From NCBI GenBank assembly GCA_014925825.1, contig JACGCK010000345.1, positions 1 to 35,959 on the forward strand: 35,959 bases of DNA, read 5' to 3'. Position 1 is the stretch's first letter, and the number at the start of each line of letters is the position of its first letter. Shown one piece after another: positions 11,392 through 22,438 of the stretch. The position numbers and the translations under genes were made by a program. This DNA comes from Pholiota molesta. Taxonomy: Eukaryota; Basidiomycota; Agaricomycetes; Agaricales; Strophariaceae. The notes below the pieces were generated by a model that had not been told where the DNA came from, made no database searches, and was given only the letters and a program-made list of their open reading frames with translations.

Positions 11392-12224
11392 CTAGCAGCA
11401 AGTAAGGCCGATTTCCTCGTTGCGCGCTCCCACACTCTCCCAGCGTGGCCTCTCCGGGACACCCTCAAAGAAATGCTGCACGGCTAAGATCATCTGCCGT
11501 GCACAACGCCTCGCAGGGACCGCACCTGTTCCCGTCCCCAGCCCCGTCATCAGGACCGTCTTGATCCGTTTATCGCTCGCGCCCGCGCCCGCTGCCGGTC
11601 CAGCTCCATGACGCTCGTTCCACAGCGCCACCTCGTTTAGGAGGGACCACATGGCATCGTAGACCAGGTCTCTGTTCCAGCTGACGTCCTCCGGGGTGCG
11701 CATAGTGGGTACGATAGCAAGCGCGTGCGTGCCGTAAGGATTCCCGGTTGGACCTGAGGCGTCCTCTGGAAGAGGCACGATAAAGCAGGAGCCTGGCGGG
11801 AGATACCCTTTTGATCTATTTAGGATGAGAGCCTGGCAGTGATTAGTTAGCGTGCATTCGTCCCCGGATTTTCCTTTAAAGACCCGCGAGAGCTCCAGAT
11901 CGAACCTATCAACGGAACCTCAGTTGCTCGATCGATGCATAGAATTTAACAATCTGAAATATATGGTTAGACTCACCCTCCGTCCATGATACCGTAAGAG
12001 TTTGCTGGGGAGACAATACAGTCGCATTGCAGTTTCGACGGCTCAATTTCACCCAATCTCCCCTGAAAAACCGAAATGCTAACACCCTTTGAGCTTTTCC
12101 AGTCTTCCGACATGTACTCGTTAAGTGCGAGTTTCCATTCTTCGAATAAATTTGGCTTCGTTTCGCCCTCTTTTTGACGGGGTGCGATAAGCATTAGTTC
12201 GAATGCTGGCTTCACCATCGACAT
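11392..12224 (-). CDS. Macrodomain (ADP-ribose-binding/hydrolase-like) protein
   Basis: Two exons, 11977-12224 and 11392-11905 (intron 11906-11976), encode 253 aa. The macrodomain fills most of the protein. IVSPANSYGIMDGGFDLEL is the nucleotide-binding segment just after beta-3, with Asn and the GG loop. YLPPGSCFIVPLP and TVLMTGLGTGTGAVPARRCA are the later beta strand and the glycine-rich loop that cradles the distal ribose. Macrodomains bind or hydrolyse ADP-ribose derivatives; fungal stand-alone proteins of this form are usually uncharacterised and probably cytosolic or nuclear. The start is the first ATG of the frame (12224), with another at 12218 two codons on; the open frame extends upstream only through non-ATG codons. 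Substrate and enzymatic activity cannot be decided from sequence. Confidence 0.85.
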
Positions 12225-12537
12225 GTGGCCGAGCAACTGATTGCGGAGTATATGTTCGTGATGTAGAGTTTGCGCCGATAACGGTCCTAGTTATGGATAA
12301 TAGTAGAACAGCATATAACTCTATATATACAGTAAAGAATTATATACTAGAATCCAGAGTATCTGAATTTGGGGCGGCTTGGTCTCATGATTCATCTACT
12401 AACCATGCAAGCCAGCGTTAGTGGTATATATAATACAGATGATATGGAGCCTAGGTCGCTCTACGAGATGTCAGTATGTACATGATAAGCAAACAGCATA
12501 TGAAAAACATAGGTCGGAAAGCGCGCAAGGTTAGTTA
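12225..12537. other. AT-rich spacer: macrodomain promoter and FMO 3' end
   Basis: Contains TATA-rich sequence (TATATATACAG and similar around 12318-12350) upstream of the minus-strand macrodomain gene, and the downstream region of the FMO gene. No ORF here is supported as coding. Confidence 0.45.
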
Positions 12538-14283
12538 TCAAATAGCAAGATCAGGTTCCCTCATAAAGTGTAGTCCCTGCTCGTCTTCCCAGCGTTGTTG
12601 CCATTCGTTAACACGTCGCATGAGATCGGCCCACTGCGCTTCAGTCTCTACACCTTCCGTCCATTTATCACCGGCACCGAGTTTCTCGATTCGGCTCCAA
12701 CCGCGTTTGAGCGCCTGGTATTTGGAAATATCTTTACGCCAGCTTTCAACGAATTTCTTGCCATCATTATGAACGACACCCTGAGAGGATCAAGAATTAG
12801 TAATATGAATGGTGATAAGAGGGGAAATAGCTATCGAACCTTTTCCTTCAGGAAATCAACAAGCTTCTCTTGATAGTTAAACCCACCACCTTCGAGCATT
12901 CTGTGCCCGTTGAAATAAGGGTCAATTCCCTGCGAACGAACGTGTTCATCGTATGCGGCTAATTCTTGTAGCAACTCTTCACGAGGAGGGAAAATAGAAG
13001 GATTGAAGATGGCATGGGTAGCAAAGAGGCTCTGAGCGACATCAGAGGGGCAATTAGCGATATATATAGGGAGCCCGATGAAAGCCAGGGCATTTGTCGG
13101 ATATCTGGGGCTGAGAGAAAGGATATGCCGATGGAGAGGGAAAATATAGCGCGTGTTGGTCACCAGCTCTTTCTGCACGGTGGAGTTATCGCGTGCTGAG
13201 GGATCCAGCCGTAGTTCCCCTCCTGCCTCGAGGAATGGCTTTAATGTTTGATAACCAGTTCCGAGCAAAACCACATCTGGGTCCACACTAGTGCCATCCG
13301 TGAAAACAACACCATTCGGTGTGAATTCTGCAATTTCAGGTTTGACTTGCACCCCATCAACAGGGTCAGTGTTTTCAGTTCGAACGGAATTGAATACCTA
13401 GTTTCGACCTTTAATTCTGTACGTATGTGAAATTTGAGATAATATTGGGACATACCTCGCGCGCGTATTTAGCGACTTGAGACGCCGCATCGCGTCCACT
13501 TGCGCCGTTACCAACCACTACTACACTTTGGTTCGTGAAGGCTTGCGGTTCCCGGTAATATACAGAATGAATAATCCGCCGTTTCAATCGATTCGGGGGC
13601 GTGTTGTTTAGCCAGGTTTCTTGCCCTTTCCAAGTAGGAATGCGGGGCAAGTGGTTGTTGCCTGACGCAACGACCAAGTGATCAAAACGTTTACTGACAA
13701 CGCGACCGGAAGCTCTGTCTGAAATCACAAGGTCCCAATGTCCTTTCTCTGAAGTACCAGACCACGAAGCTTTTTGCAGTTTGTGGTTGAAAGCGATGTG
13801 ATCCAGAAGATTGTAATGTTGAGCGTAGCGTAAATGATAGGCCTCTATGTGTTCGTGACTTGGATATAGCGGCGTGTTTGGAAGAAATGGAAAGCCGGGA
13901 TATGACATATGTGGCACTGGCGTGTTTGTATGGAGTAGAGGGTACAAGGGTGTCTCTGGTATTTCTGGAGGGGTTATGTTGCGCGGGTCAGGAAGCCTAG
14001 TACAGAGCCGTTATTGCTGTACTGGAAACAGAACGAGAAAACAGGCTTGCCAAACACCCGAGACATTTTCTCTTTCCTCATAGAGAACAATCTCCCAGCC
14101 AGCGCGATTATGTGAAGGCAAGTCGAGAACTGTTTTCAGCATTGCTAAGCCGGCACTGCCAGCGCCTATGATGGCGACAGACTTGGCAGGCGCGGGAAGA
14201 GCGCCATTTTCAGCGTATAGAGGCTCTTGAGAGGGTAGGCCAACAGACAGGAACGGTAGTACAAGTCGCGACAAGTTGACCAT
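12538..14283 (-). CDS. Flavin-containing monooxygenase (FMO-like)
   Basis: Four exons, 14051-14283, 13456-13996, 12840-13397 and 12538-12780, encode 524 aa. The FAD-binding Rossmann motif IIGAGSAGLA lies at about residues 38-47 and the NADPH motif VVVGNGASGRD at about 237-247. LPDPRNITPPEIPETPLYPL plus NTPVPHMSYPGFPF is a hallmark of fungal FMO proteins. RRIIHSVYY occupies the place of the FMO/BVMO linker motif. Class B flavoprotein monooxygenases oxygenate N, S or carbonyl groups of small substrates using NADPH and O2; the substrate is unknown. The N-terminus is hydrophobic (LVLPFLSVGL) and may be a signal peptide or anchor. The first intron (13997-14050) is GC-AG with donor GCAAGC; only this join gives the conserved VSGVWLPDP. 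There are no cluster genes nearby suggesting secondary metabolism. Confidence 0.93.
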
Positions 14284-14818
14284 AATGGCAATAGAAGTGA
14301 TTGGTAAAACAAGGGAGTCGGTTTGAAACTCCAAATGGGCCCTGAGTTAAAAGAGACGGCCATCGCTGGGCTATTGACAAGCTTCGAGAGCATATCAGTG
14401 TGAGCTGTACGTGTGTATCATTGAAGCCATCCCCTTCAAGTATGGCGTCATTAGGTTCGGCGGCAGCAAAAATAAAGTTTTTGTAACAACAGCGACCTGG
14501 AGCTTGCATAGACTTGTTCTCTGGTATTTGTTACTCGCTGGTGTCTGTCGCTCCTTTTGCCCTGGATCAATGGCGAAGAACAGTCATGGAAAGAGGTGTG
14601 CGCGAAGCGGTGCGATGCAAGCTAACGAGGATAATCAATGAAGTCGTAATCGAGCTGAACAATCAGATCAATTGCATACAACGTTGGAAATATTTGTCAC
14701 TATTACGCCTTCGAAACTACGCCTCCAGACCTGATCATATTGAAGAAATCGTCTTTGTCAACTGTGCCTAATGAGAAGCGAGTCGAGTCAGTCGTATTTT
14801 AGGAAAACTGGATTCACA
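14284..14818. other. Intergenic: FMO promoter and RRP15 3' flank
   Basis: Short overlapping ORFs on both strands lack domains and splice continuity. Presumed promoter of the minus-strand FMO gene on the left and downstream region of RRP15 on the right. No repeats or RNA genes recognised. Confidence 0.45.
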
Positions 14819-15519
14819 TCACATACTTTCTTTGCCCCGGCCAATGATATTATCCTTCTTCTTTCCTTTGCCTTTACTTGTCTCTGTTATTGGTGCAGGC
14901 AATGTGGGTTTGCCTTTACCGCGACTAGCTTTGAGGTCTTCTGTCGCGGCCGTAGCAGAGGCTTGCGATTGTTGTATCACATTGAACAATCTGACGACTT
15001 CGTGGACATGAATAAGTGGTTCGTGAGACGGCATAACAGCGACATACCTCCTCGTTGTGCAACTTTTCGTAGAGCTCGCTCGCTTTCTCCTCCCCAACCA
15101 CCTATGACATCCTTTATCCTTGCCTTATCCTCCTTTTCCTTCTTTTCTATCTGTAGCACCTTCTTTGCCCGTGATTCCAGCTTTTCATCATTGCGTTTCC
15201 GTGCTATTGACGGTTTTAGAGATAGCGGCAGAGCTGAAGGCGTCTCAGTTTTCAGTAGGAATTCTAGCGTAGCACCGAATTTTGATGTCCCAGTCGCTCT
15301 GATTTTACGCTTCGATGTTTGCCGCGATTTTTGTGGCTTCATGCCTTCAATTTCTTCATCTTCGTCGACTTCTGAACCATCGGCGCTGTCATTTTCCATC
15401 TGTTCGTCGTCGTGATCGTCATCGGATGGATCTGAATTGCTGAAAGAGGCGGCAGACTCTTCGTCTTCGCTGTGGTGTTGCTGCGGTGCACCAAGTTTTT
15501 GGCGTTTGTGAGGAGGCAT
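14819..15519 (-). CDS. RRP15: Ribosomal RNA-processing protein 15 (RRP15)
   Basis: Two exons, 15048-15519 and 14819-14997 (intron 14998-15047, 50 nt), encode 216 aa. The N-terminal third is acidic and low complexity (SDDDHDDEQMEND, EVDEDEEIEG), followed by a basic segment (KRKIRATGTSKFGATLEFLL), a coiled, lysine-rich helix (ARKRNDEKLESRAKKVLQIE) and ERALRKVAQRGVVRLFNVI. The last block is the signature of the RRP15 family. RRP15 acts in the nucleolus in maturation of the 60S subunit (27S pre-rRNA processing). The intron join at RGVV restores the conserved block exactly. The gene is divergent from the ankyrin-DIL gene with a 374-bp shared upstream region. Confidence 0.9.
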
Positions 15520-15893
15520 TGTGAGTATGAGGATGAGTGGAAGAAATTAGAAAATTATTGACAAATGTGGCGAGTGCTGTCTCGATTAGGGTCGCCTCCG
15601 GCTGATGGATGCACCTGCAGTCGCCGTCTTAATGCTGACTGCCTTCTCTCCAACCCTCTACATCCCTCTTAATTTTTCAAGGTCTTGCTGGTCATTATCG
15701 CACACTATCGGATTCTTCAAGGTTCATTAATACCCACGTTCTTCTGCACTTACGGACGCTACTCTCTTAATCAAACGACGCGACTGGATACAACATTACG
15801 CGTTACCTAAATTTCGCCATACATTCATCGACGGAGAGCGGTTCAAGCTTTAGCCATCTATTCTGAATTTCTGTCATACAAACCACCCACAGG
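15520..15893. promoter_or_regulatory. Divergent promoter region, RRP15 / ankyrin-DIL
   Basis: 374 bp between two start codons on opposite strands. It contains pyrimidine-rich stretches (around 15641-15680) typical of fungal transcription start regions. No specific binding site is asserted. Confidence 0.5.
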
Positions 15894-18800
15894 ATGCAAA
15901 CACCGACACAGCCTATAGATCTGTCTCCCGAGCCAGATCTTCACCCATTATATCCGACAATCGCGCAGATATCCCAACAAATCAGCTCGGATTCGGGGCT
16001 GCATCCATCGCAAAAGGCAGAGCTAATAGCCCACTGCTTGACCCGCGCATGTGCCTTCGGCGACATATCTGTCGTACAATATCTATTAACGGATGCGCAA
16101 ACGCAAGCGCACGTCGATCTAGGTCTGCGAGATGACGATGGTGTAGGACTTATTAGCCTTGCTATTCATGGCTTCGTTGGCGATTCGGATCGGGACGTGG
16201 AACGGGAGGAATGTGTTCGCCACCTTGTTTCCCAAGGAGCCGACATGACTGCGGATAAAGGTGAGTATTTATGTTGTTCAGGCTGTATTGAAACCCTAAC
16301 TCTTTTTGGAACTCTAGCTGGATGGACACCACTACATTATGCTGCAATTCTCGCTCCGCCAACTCTAGTTTCATATTTAATGACACATGGATGCTCTCCC
16401 TTTGCATTAACAGAGAGGAAACTCACTCCTCTCGACATTATTACGGCACACTCAATGTTACCTGGCAAGGAAGACGTTGCATTATTGCTCGAGGAATCTA
16501 TGCGCGGACAAGGTTGGACCGGTGGTAGGATGGAAGAGCGACGCAGATTGCTCGAGCAACGCAGCAAGAGAAAGGAAGAAAGAAGGAGATACGTGAAGAC
16601 GTCGGGAAAGCTCTTGGAGTCACTCCAGATTGGTGGCGCAGGAACTCGGACCTCTCAGATTCAGAGGATGATTCAGACGAGGACGAAGAAGTTGATGATA
16701 ATGTATATGTAAGTGATCTATCAGTTTCATGTCCAGTCAACTTCTGACCTCTCTCAGACGCCACATCCAGATTATTCATCTATGCTCGTCTTCTCGCCAC
16801 CTCTTTTAACGCAAATCCTCGAATCCCTCATTACAAACTACAAACCTGCCTTTAAGGATGCTACGCCCGCGAATACGCTATACATGCTTGCCAGATTTGC
16901 TGCACTTACATGTGACCATACTTGGCTCGAAGATCTTATAATTAGCGCTACCGACGCGATCGAAGAAACTTTCTTCGTACGTTTCCTCTCTCAATTTTTT
17001 TCTCTGGAATTATTCATTATAATCCATTCATCAGAGTCGAGCAGAGGACCTTTCATGCCTAGTGTTTTGGCTGTATAACACTACACTATGGTTGCATCTG
17101 CTTGAATGCGATGCGTCAATAAATGAGGCATGCGAAATGTTGGGTTCCTTCGAAATCATTGAAGAAGTCATTAACTCTGTATTTGGTAGGTTTCTCACTT
17201 GTAGCTTTATATCTTCTTCAATGCACTTTACTAACACCGTCTTCCTTGTAGTTTTCATCATCCGCTATGCTGAACGACGAATAGATCAGCTCCTAGATGC
17301 TGCTATATTGTCATATACACCTATGCCTTCTGAGTTCGAAGCAGTGCAATTCGAGTCAGAATGGTCTTTTCTTCGCCCTTTCTCTGGGAAAAAGAAACTT
17401 CCGCCATCTCCTAACGGCCACCGCATGGTGCCAGCCACCCCTCCTAGTCCTGCTCCGCATCGTCCGATTTCCCCCACTGGAAGCCAGGCCACTATTTCAT
17501 CTTCCACCTCTCGAGGCTTCTCTTCTTTACGGCAAACGGTTAATCGTGCAAGAGGCCAGGCATCGGGAACCTCTATATCTGCTATCTTCCAAGATGCAAC
17601 ATCACACCCTGAACCATCATCGCTAGATCTCACCTCCTTCCTTACGTCTCTCCACACACTTTTGATTCTTTCCGACATCAACCCAGTAATCATAACGCAA
17701 TTATGGTCACAAGTCATGTATTGGACGTCGTGTAAGTTCTTATCCTCGGTTGACATTGGGATGTAGTTGAAAAATTACGCAGGCGAGATATTCAACCGTG
17801 TCATCACGCGAAAAAAATACATCTGCAGGTGAGTGTCCAACCTTTCTTCCTCAAACGACAATATTAACCTTCCTGCGTAAGGTCGCGTGCCATTCAAATA
17901 AGTATGAATTTGACCGCCATCGAAGAATGGATAGAAGAAATAGGTATACCACCGGGGATTCAGAATCACTTTGCGCCTGTGAGGGACCTACTAAATTGGC
18001 TTCAGGTGAGTCAGCCAAGCTAGATACTCTGTACACTGCTGAAGGTAAATAGTGCCTATCATCTATCTCCGAATTTCCTGATCTAGTGGCAACGATCCAA
18101 ACCATGAAGCATATAAATCCTTTGCAGGTAAGTCTCGGATTTTCAATGGATTTTAATGCAGCTGCGAACAACTTTCTTAGATGCGTCGCGCTGTTCGCGA
18201 CTATAAATACGAAGTTAACGAAGGTCGTATGACAGAAGAATGCATCCAATATCTTACACAACTGCAAAAGGATTGGGAGCGACACCGAGTGAAATTAGGT
18301 GTAGAAGCGATCAGGAAAGAGGTAATCCTCTTCTTTTATTATTATCTGCTTTACTTTAGCGTGCTAACAATGTATAAGATTGTAGATCGAGATAAAGGTC
18401 GAGAAGGGAGTATATCTTCGGGAATGAATGATGCATCAAGCATTTCCGGAGATACAACCTCACTAGCACCCTCCTCTGTCGAAAGTCCTTCCCCACAACA
18501 AAGCATCGATACCTTATTCGATCGAACAACTGACATTTCACTATGGGAGCCAGTCCGCCCACCTCAAGCCCTTGGTGAATTATTGGATTCAAGATACATG
18601 ATGCCACTCCTTTTCCCATCCGATCCTCGTCTTCTTTCTGCCGTCCCTGGGAAGAGGGCAATATTCGACGATAATAAAAGAGTCTCCATGCAGAGCTTCA
18701 GTTCAGGCTCAAACAAGAGTACTGGGGGCTCTAATACACAGTCAATTCCATTTCCATGGGTATCGAAAAACCGAAAGGTCCGAAAGGTCGACATTGAAAC

Positions 18801-19071
18801 CTTGCAGTGGGTCGATGGCATTCGTTCTGCCTCGCGTTGGGGACGGTCTGTGGCACCAGATTATGAGCCGGAAGACGAAGACGGTCCTCTGCAGCCGTCT
18901 TACGCGGACGATGCAGATGGAGACCCGACTATCAAGATCAACACGCATATAACGCCCTTCACTCGTAAACCCTCTGGCAGAGCCAAATCTCGGCCGAGTG
19001 TGGGCGACACGACGCCCATTGATGCCTCTTTCGACAAGATTCATACCTCCACTTCTCATCATGATCAGTAG
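15894..19071 (+). CDS. Ankyrin repeat and DIL (dilute) domain protein (apparent 1-nt frameshift in exon 2)
   Basis: Ten exons: 15894-16260, 16318-16708, 16758-16976, 17035-17185, 17252-17731, 17783-17828, 17882-18005, 18053-18127, 18181-18321 and 18379-19071. Expected product about 895 aa. N-terminal ankyrin repeats (GWTPLHYAAILAPPTLVSYL) are followed by a DIL domain: YSSMLVFSPPLLTQILESL, CLVFWLYNTTLWLHLL, MYWTSCEIFNRVI, IQISMNLTAIEEWI and NHFAPVRDLLNWLQ. Near the C-terminus LGELLDSRYMMPLLFP resembles the tail of fungal dilute-domain proteins (S. pombe SPAC25B8.08 type). The DIL domain is the cargo-binding fold of class V myosin tails, but no motor is present, so a trafficking-adaptor role is only inferred. 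Within exon 2 the frame changes between LLEQRSKRKEERRR and REDVGKALGVTPDWW (about 16560-16593) with no intron able to explain it; one extra base restores the whole frame. Confidence 0.87.
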
Positions 19072-19588
19072 TCATTCTTTCCCGGTGTTGATGACGCATT
19101 TGTAAATTACATCCATCATTCTTTCAGACAATTTCTACAATTTCATGTCCCAATGTTGCTATGATCTATGTATACCGCGTACTAGATGCAAAGCTCATGT
19201 TCTGAGCACCGATAAATTCCCTTGATGAAGGCAACATTTTAATCTCTCTTGCAACTGTCGCGTAAAATCGACAGCGGTGGTCAGTGAAAGCAGGTGAAAG
19301 CTGTTAATTAGATGGGTGTCCATCTTATTTAGATTGAAGCGTGCGCACGCTCGCTCAAGACTTATACAGTTATACTCGTGAGTCGTTTGCACTGGCGCGC
19401 AGCAACACCGCCCCCACAGAGATTGATCGACACTTTCCCAAGATGGAAAGTGCCACTACTGGGCGAGGCTAATTGCGGTGCATGCAGCCCGGCGCAGTCT
19501 GCCAAGTCTGCGTCCCCTTGCTCTTTACCTCTCATTTGCTGTGTTCCAATACGTCTGTCCGAACCTCTCTTTGCGTGTTGGTGTCACC
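19072..19588. promoter_or_regulatory. Intergenic: ankyrin-DIL 3' flank and rhomboid promoter
   Basis: No supportable gene. It contains a perfect 12-bp palindrome GCGTGCGCACGC at 19339-19350, about 240 bp upstream of the rhomboid ATG, which may be a factor-binding site. A pyrimidine-rich leader precedes the start codon in good context (TCACCATGG). Confidence 0.45.
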
Positions 19589-21831
19589 ATGGATTACAAT
19601 CACACCTCGTCAGACAATAAACACGACCTATATAACACAGAGCTTACTCCAGAGCCGTCAAGTTCAAACTATCGTCCGCCACCTTTCCACCGGTCGTCAA
19701 GCTCATTCCCTATGTTAGACGGCTATCCTGACGAGAAAACCAACATGCATGCCATGAATGACAACGAACACGACTCCTCTGACGACCCCACAAACGTTCG
19801 ACAAAGTCGAACATACCCTGGCCATGACACGCTGGATGCTGGACCCTCAGAATACGGCGGAGCTAGATACTCCGACGATGATAATCACAGAGGCTACCCA
19901 GCTGTGGAGGATTCACCGGAGGCACCCCTTGTTCGCAACTCTGTTCAGAGTCAGAAGAAAGCCCGTTTCGAAGATCTAGGTCGGAAAACAATATTTAGTG
20001 CCGAAAGCACGACGAGGCGCTGACATTTGTTGTTCGTAGAATACGCGGACCCGACGGATATGAAACCAACGGATTCAGAGAGTAAAGACAAACCTCTGGC
20101 GAGATTTTTCGAAGGCGCAAAATACCCTTTAGCCCAACGGATAGAAAACAAGAGGCGAGGAATAGGACGTCAGAAACATCCTATCGTAGGTAAGTGTTGA
20201 AAACATTCCAATTGAATGAACGAATAATTAACCGTATTTCTAGTGTATAGTCTAACAATTGCCATGGTTGGAATCCTCATTTACGAACTCATCCTAAATT
20301 CCCGACAACAAGGATCGCCAATTTCTCTGAAGGTGAGGAGCTATTCTCCTATTCCATATTCGTCACTTAAAATCACATAGCCTACAATAAATCCTATGTT
20401 GGGCCCTTCTTCAAGTGCACTCATAAATCTAGGAGCACGCTTTCCTCCATGCATGAAACTGGTTACTCAAGTTCCTCCTTCGACACTGATTGGATGTTCG
20501 TGAAATAGTTCCTTTTTTCAATCCTAAAGACTGCACAAGTCTAACCTAAATTACAGGCATGAACAATACAGCTAATCCAGTGACACAAGTGTGTACAGTG
20601 GAAGACCTATGCGGTTTCGGAGGTAAGTTGATGTTCGCCAGGAAAGGCGTTCCTTGTCATTTACCATTTTTTTTTGGCCGCTTTAGGGTTTCACGGCGGC
20701 AATCCTAACCAGTGGTTCAGGTACTTCTACCTCTATCGTTGATGACTTGAGATACAAGCGCGAACTATTTTTTTTTCCAGATTTATAACACCCATATTCT
20801 TGCATGCTGGACTCATTCATATTCTCCTCAACATGCTTGCACAACTTACAATTTCAGCTCAGGTATGCAAAATGCAAAACCTAATTGTTGAGGTTTATGC
20901 ATGTCTAATGAGTATGATATGAGCAGATTGAGCGAGAAATGGGTTCCGGAGGTTTTTTGATCACCTACTTTGCCGCAGGAATTTTTGGGTATGTCAATGT
21001 CATGTGGATAAAGATATAGCTGTTGATGGGCACCGCACAGAAATGTTCTAGGAGGTAACTTCGCGCTGGTGGGCTTACCATCTGTTGGCGCTAGTGGAGC
21101 CATTTTTGGGACAGTTGCAGTCAGTCATCTACAATCTTATTTTTTCGAATTGACTTCATTAAATTAATCATTCTAAGGTTACGTGGGTCGATCTCTTTGC
21201 CCATTGGGAGTATCATTACCGGCCAGTCAGAAAGGTACCTTCGTTTTGTTTCTTGGAATTTCGCATGATATCTCAGATATGGTCCGTGCTAGCTTATCTT
21301 TATGACTATCGAACTGGCCATTGGCGTTGCAATTGGATATATTCCTTGTAAGTATCTAAACCATTGCCATGGGTTAGCCGCTTATTTAAACCTTCCTCAG
21401 ACGTTGATAATTTTGGTATGTGACTCACGCTACGAAAGACGAGAAACTCGACACCAATTCTTTCTTCTAGCGCATCTCGGTGGCTTCCTGATGGGACTCC
21501 TTGTTGGAACGATATTCTACCCAGTAATCAGCGTTACAAAGCGTCATCGACTTGTCATGTGGACATTCCGCATAGTCGCCATCCCTATTGCTGTCGTATT
21601 ATTAGTTGTCCTCATCAAGAACTTCTACACATCGGATCCATATGCAGGCAAGCAATTTTTTTCATTTGATCCAGGGCAACCTTGACGTCCTATTTTCCAG
21701 CCTGTTCCGGATGTCGCTATCTATCATGTTTCCCTACGTCCGCCAATAATCGCTGTCAAGGGTACGTCTATCAAAACTATTAAATTTCCTTCTGCTGATT
21801 CTAACTCCGTTGTAATAGAACTGGTTCGTGA
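19589..21831 (+). CDS. Rhomboid family intramembrane serine protease
   Basis: Fifteen coding exons (19589-19979, 20040-20189, 20244-20332, 20381-20495, 20557-20622, 20687-20720, 20781-20862, 20927-20988, 21041-21119, 21178-21234, 21293-21347, 21401-21415, 21471-21647, 21701-21761, 21819-21831) give 481 aa. A long polar cytosolic N-terminus (about 190 aa) precedes seven or so membrane segments. Key motifs: a cysteine-rich lumenal loop, FLHAGLIHILLNMLAQL (the HxxxHxxxN helix), GASGAIFG with the catalytic Ser, and AHLGGFLMGLL with the catalytic His. So both dyad residues are kept and an active protease is expected. The layout matches secretory-pathway rhomboids rather than the mitochondrial PARL/Pcp1 type. 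Exon 12 is a 15-nt microexon, and intron 13 (21648-21700) is GC-AG. Intron 13 retention would end the protein at GKQFFSFDPGQP, replacing the Cys-rich tail. Confidence 0.93.
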
Positions 21832-22438
21832 AAAGTATTCAATACTTAAAACAGACCACGATGGCTAATACTTGATATGATTTAGGATTGTCTAGCTCAA
21901 GCAGTACCGGGATTTAATTGTTGGCGGGCTTGATTTAACAGTTTGAACAGGTGAACAGGTATTCAACTGATTTCATGGACATCCATCGGACTTGTTTCAA
22001 TTTGACTGCTTTTATAATACACATCTGACCTCCAGGGACTTATATTCTAGCAATACCATATATTAGACAGTATATCGGAGTTATTATTCAACGTTCATGT
22101 TGTATGCATGTGCGCAAAGTCAGCGCTACCACGAACTTTATTTTTTGGCTTTGGAAAATCATAAATGTGCTTCGAGAGTCGTGAGACGCTCGTGGCGGAA
22201 CATGCGCAAGATTCGCCAACTCGGGAATCGGAGCTATACTTGACTCCTGCCAACTGCCAGGCGTTGAATGTTCGATTCACACCATGCACATTGAAACTTC
22301 CTATCTTCAACTCTCATAAACGATAACCTTTGTCGACGGCGCACCTTACCGTAACTCGTCAGACGCGTCAACGCATCACGATTGCCAATTGCAGATCAGT
22401 ACCGTCGCGGTCGAATCGCGGTCCAGTGACGGTCCAGC
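21832..22438. other. Intergenic between rhomboid and CAS1-type genes
   Basis: 3' flank of the rhomboid gene and promoter of the next gene. No ORF is supported. No repeats or RNA genes recognised. Confidence 0.45.

Noticed and set aside
11034..11405. 123-codon plus-strand ORF
   Set aside because: No domain, no codon or splice support, and it overlaps the 3' end of the macrodomain gene on the other strand.
11770..11880. Extra intron in the macrodomain gene using GTCTTT donor and a CTAAC branch
   Set aside because: The frame is open throughout and the donor is poor; the uninterrupted reading gives a plausible helix before YLPPGSC.
12225..12236. Longer macrodomain start at 12236
   Set aside because: That codon is TTG; the first ATG is 12224.
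12538..14283. Secondary-metabolite cluster around the FMO gene
   Set aside because: Neighbours are a macrodomain protein and RRP15; no synthase, transporter or regulator is present.
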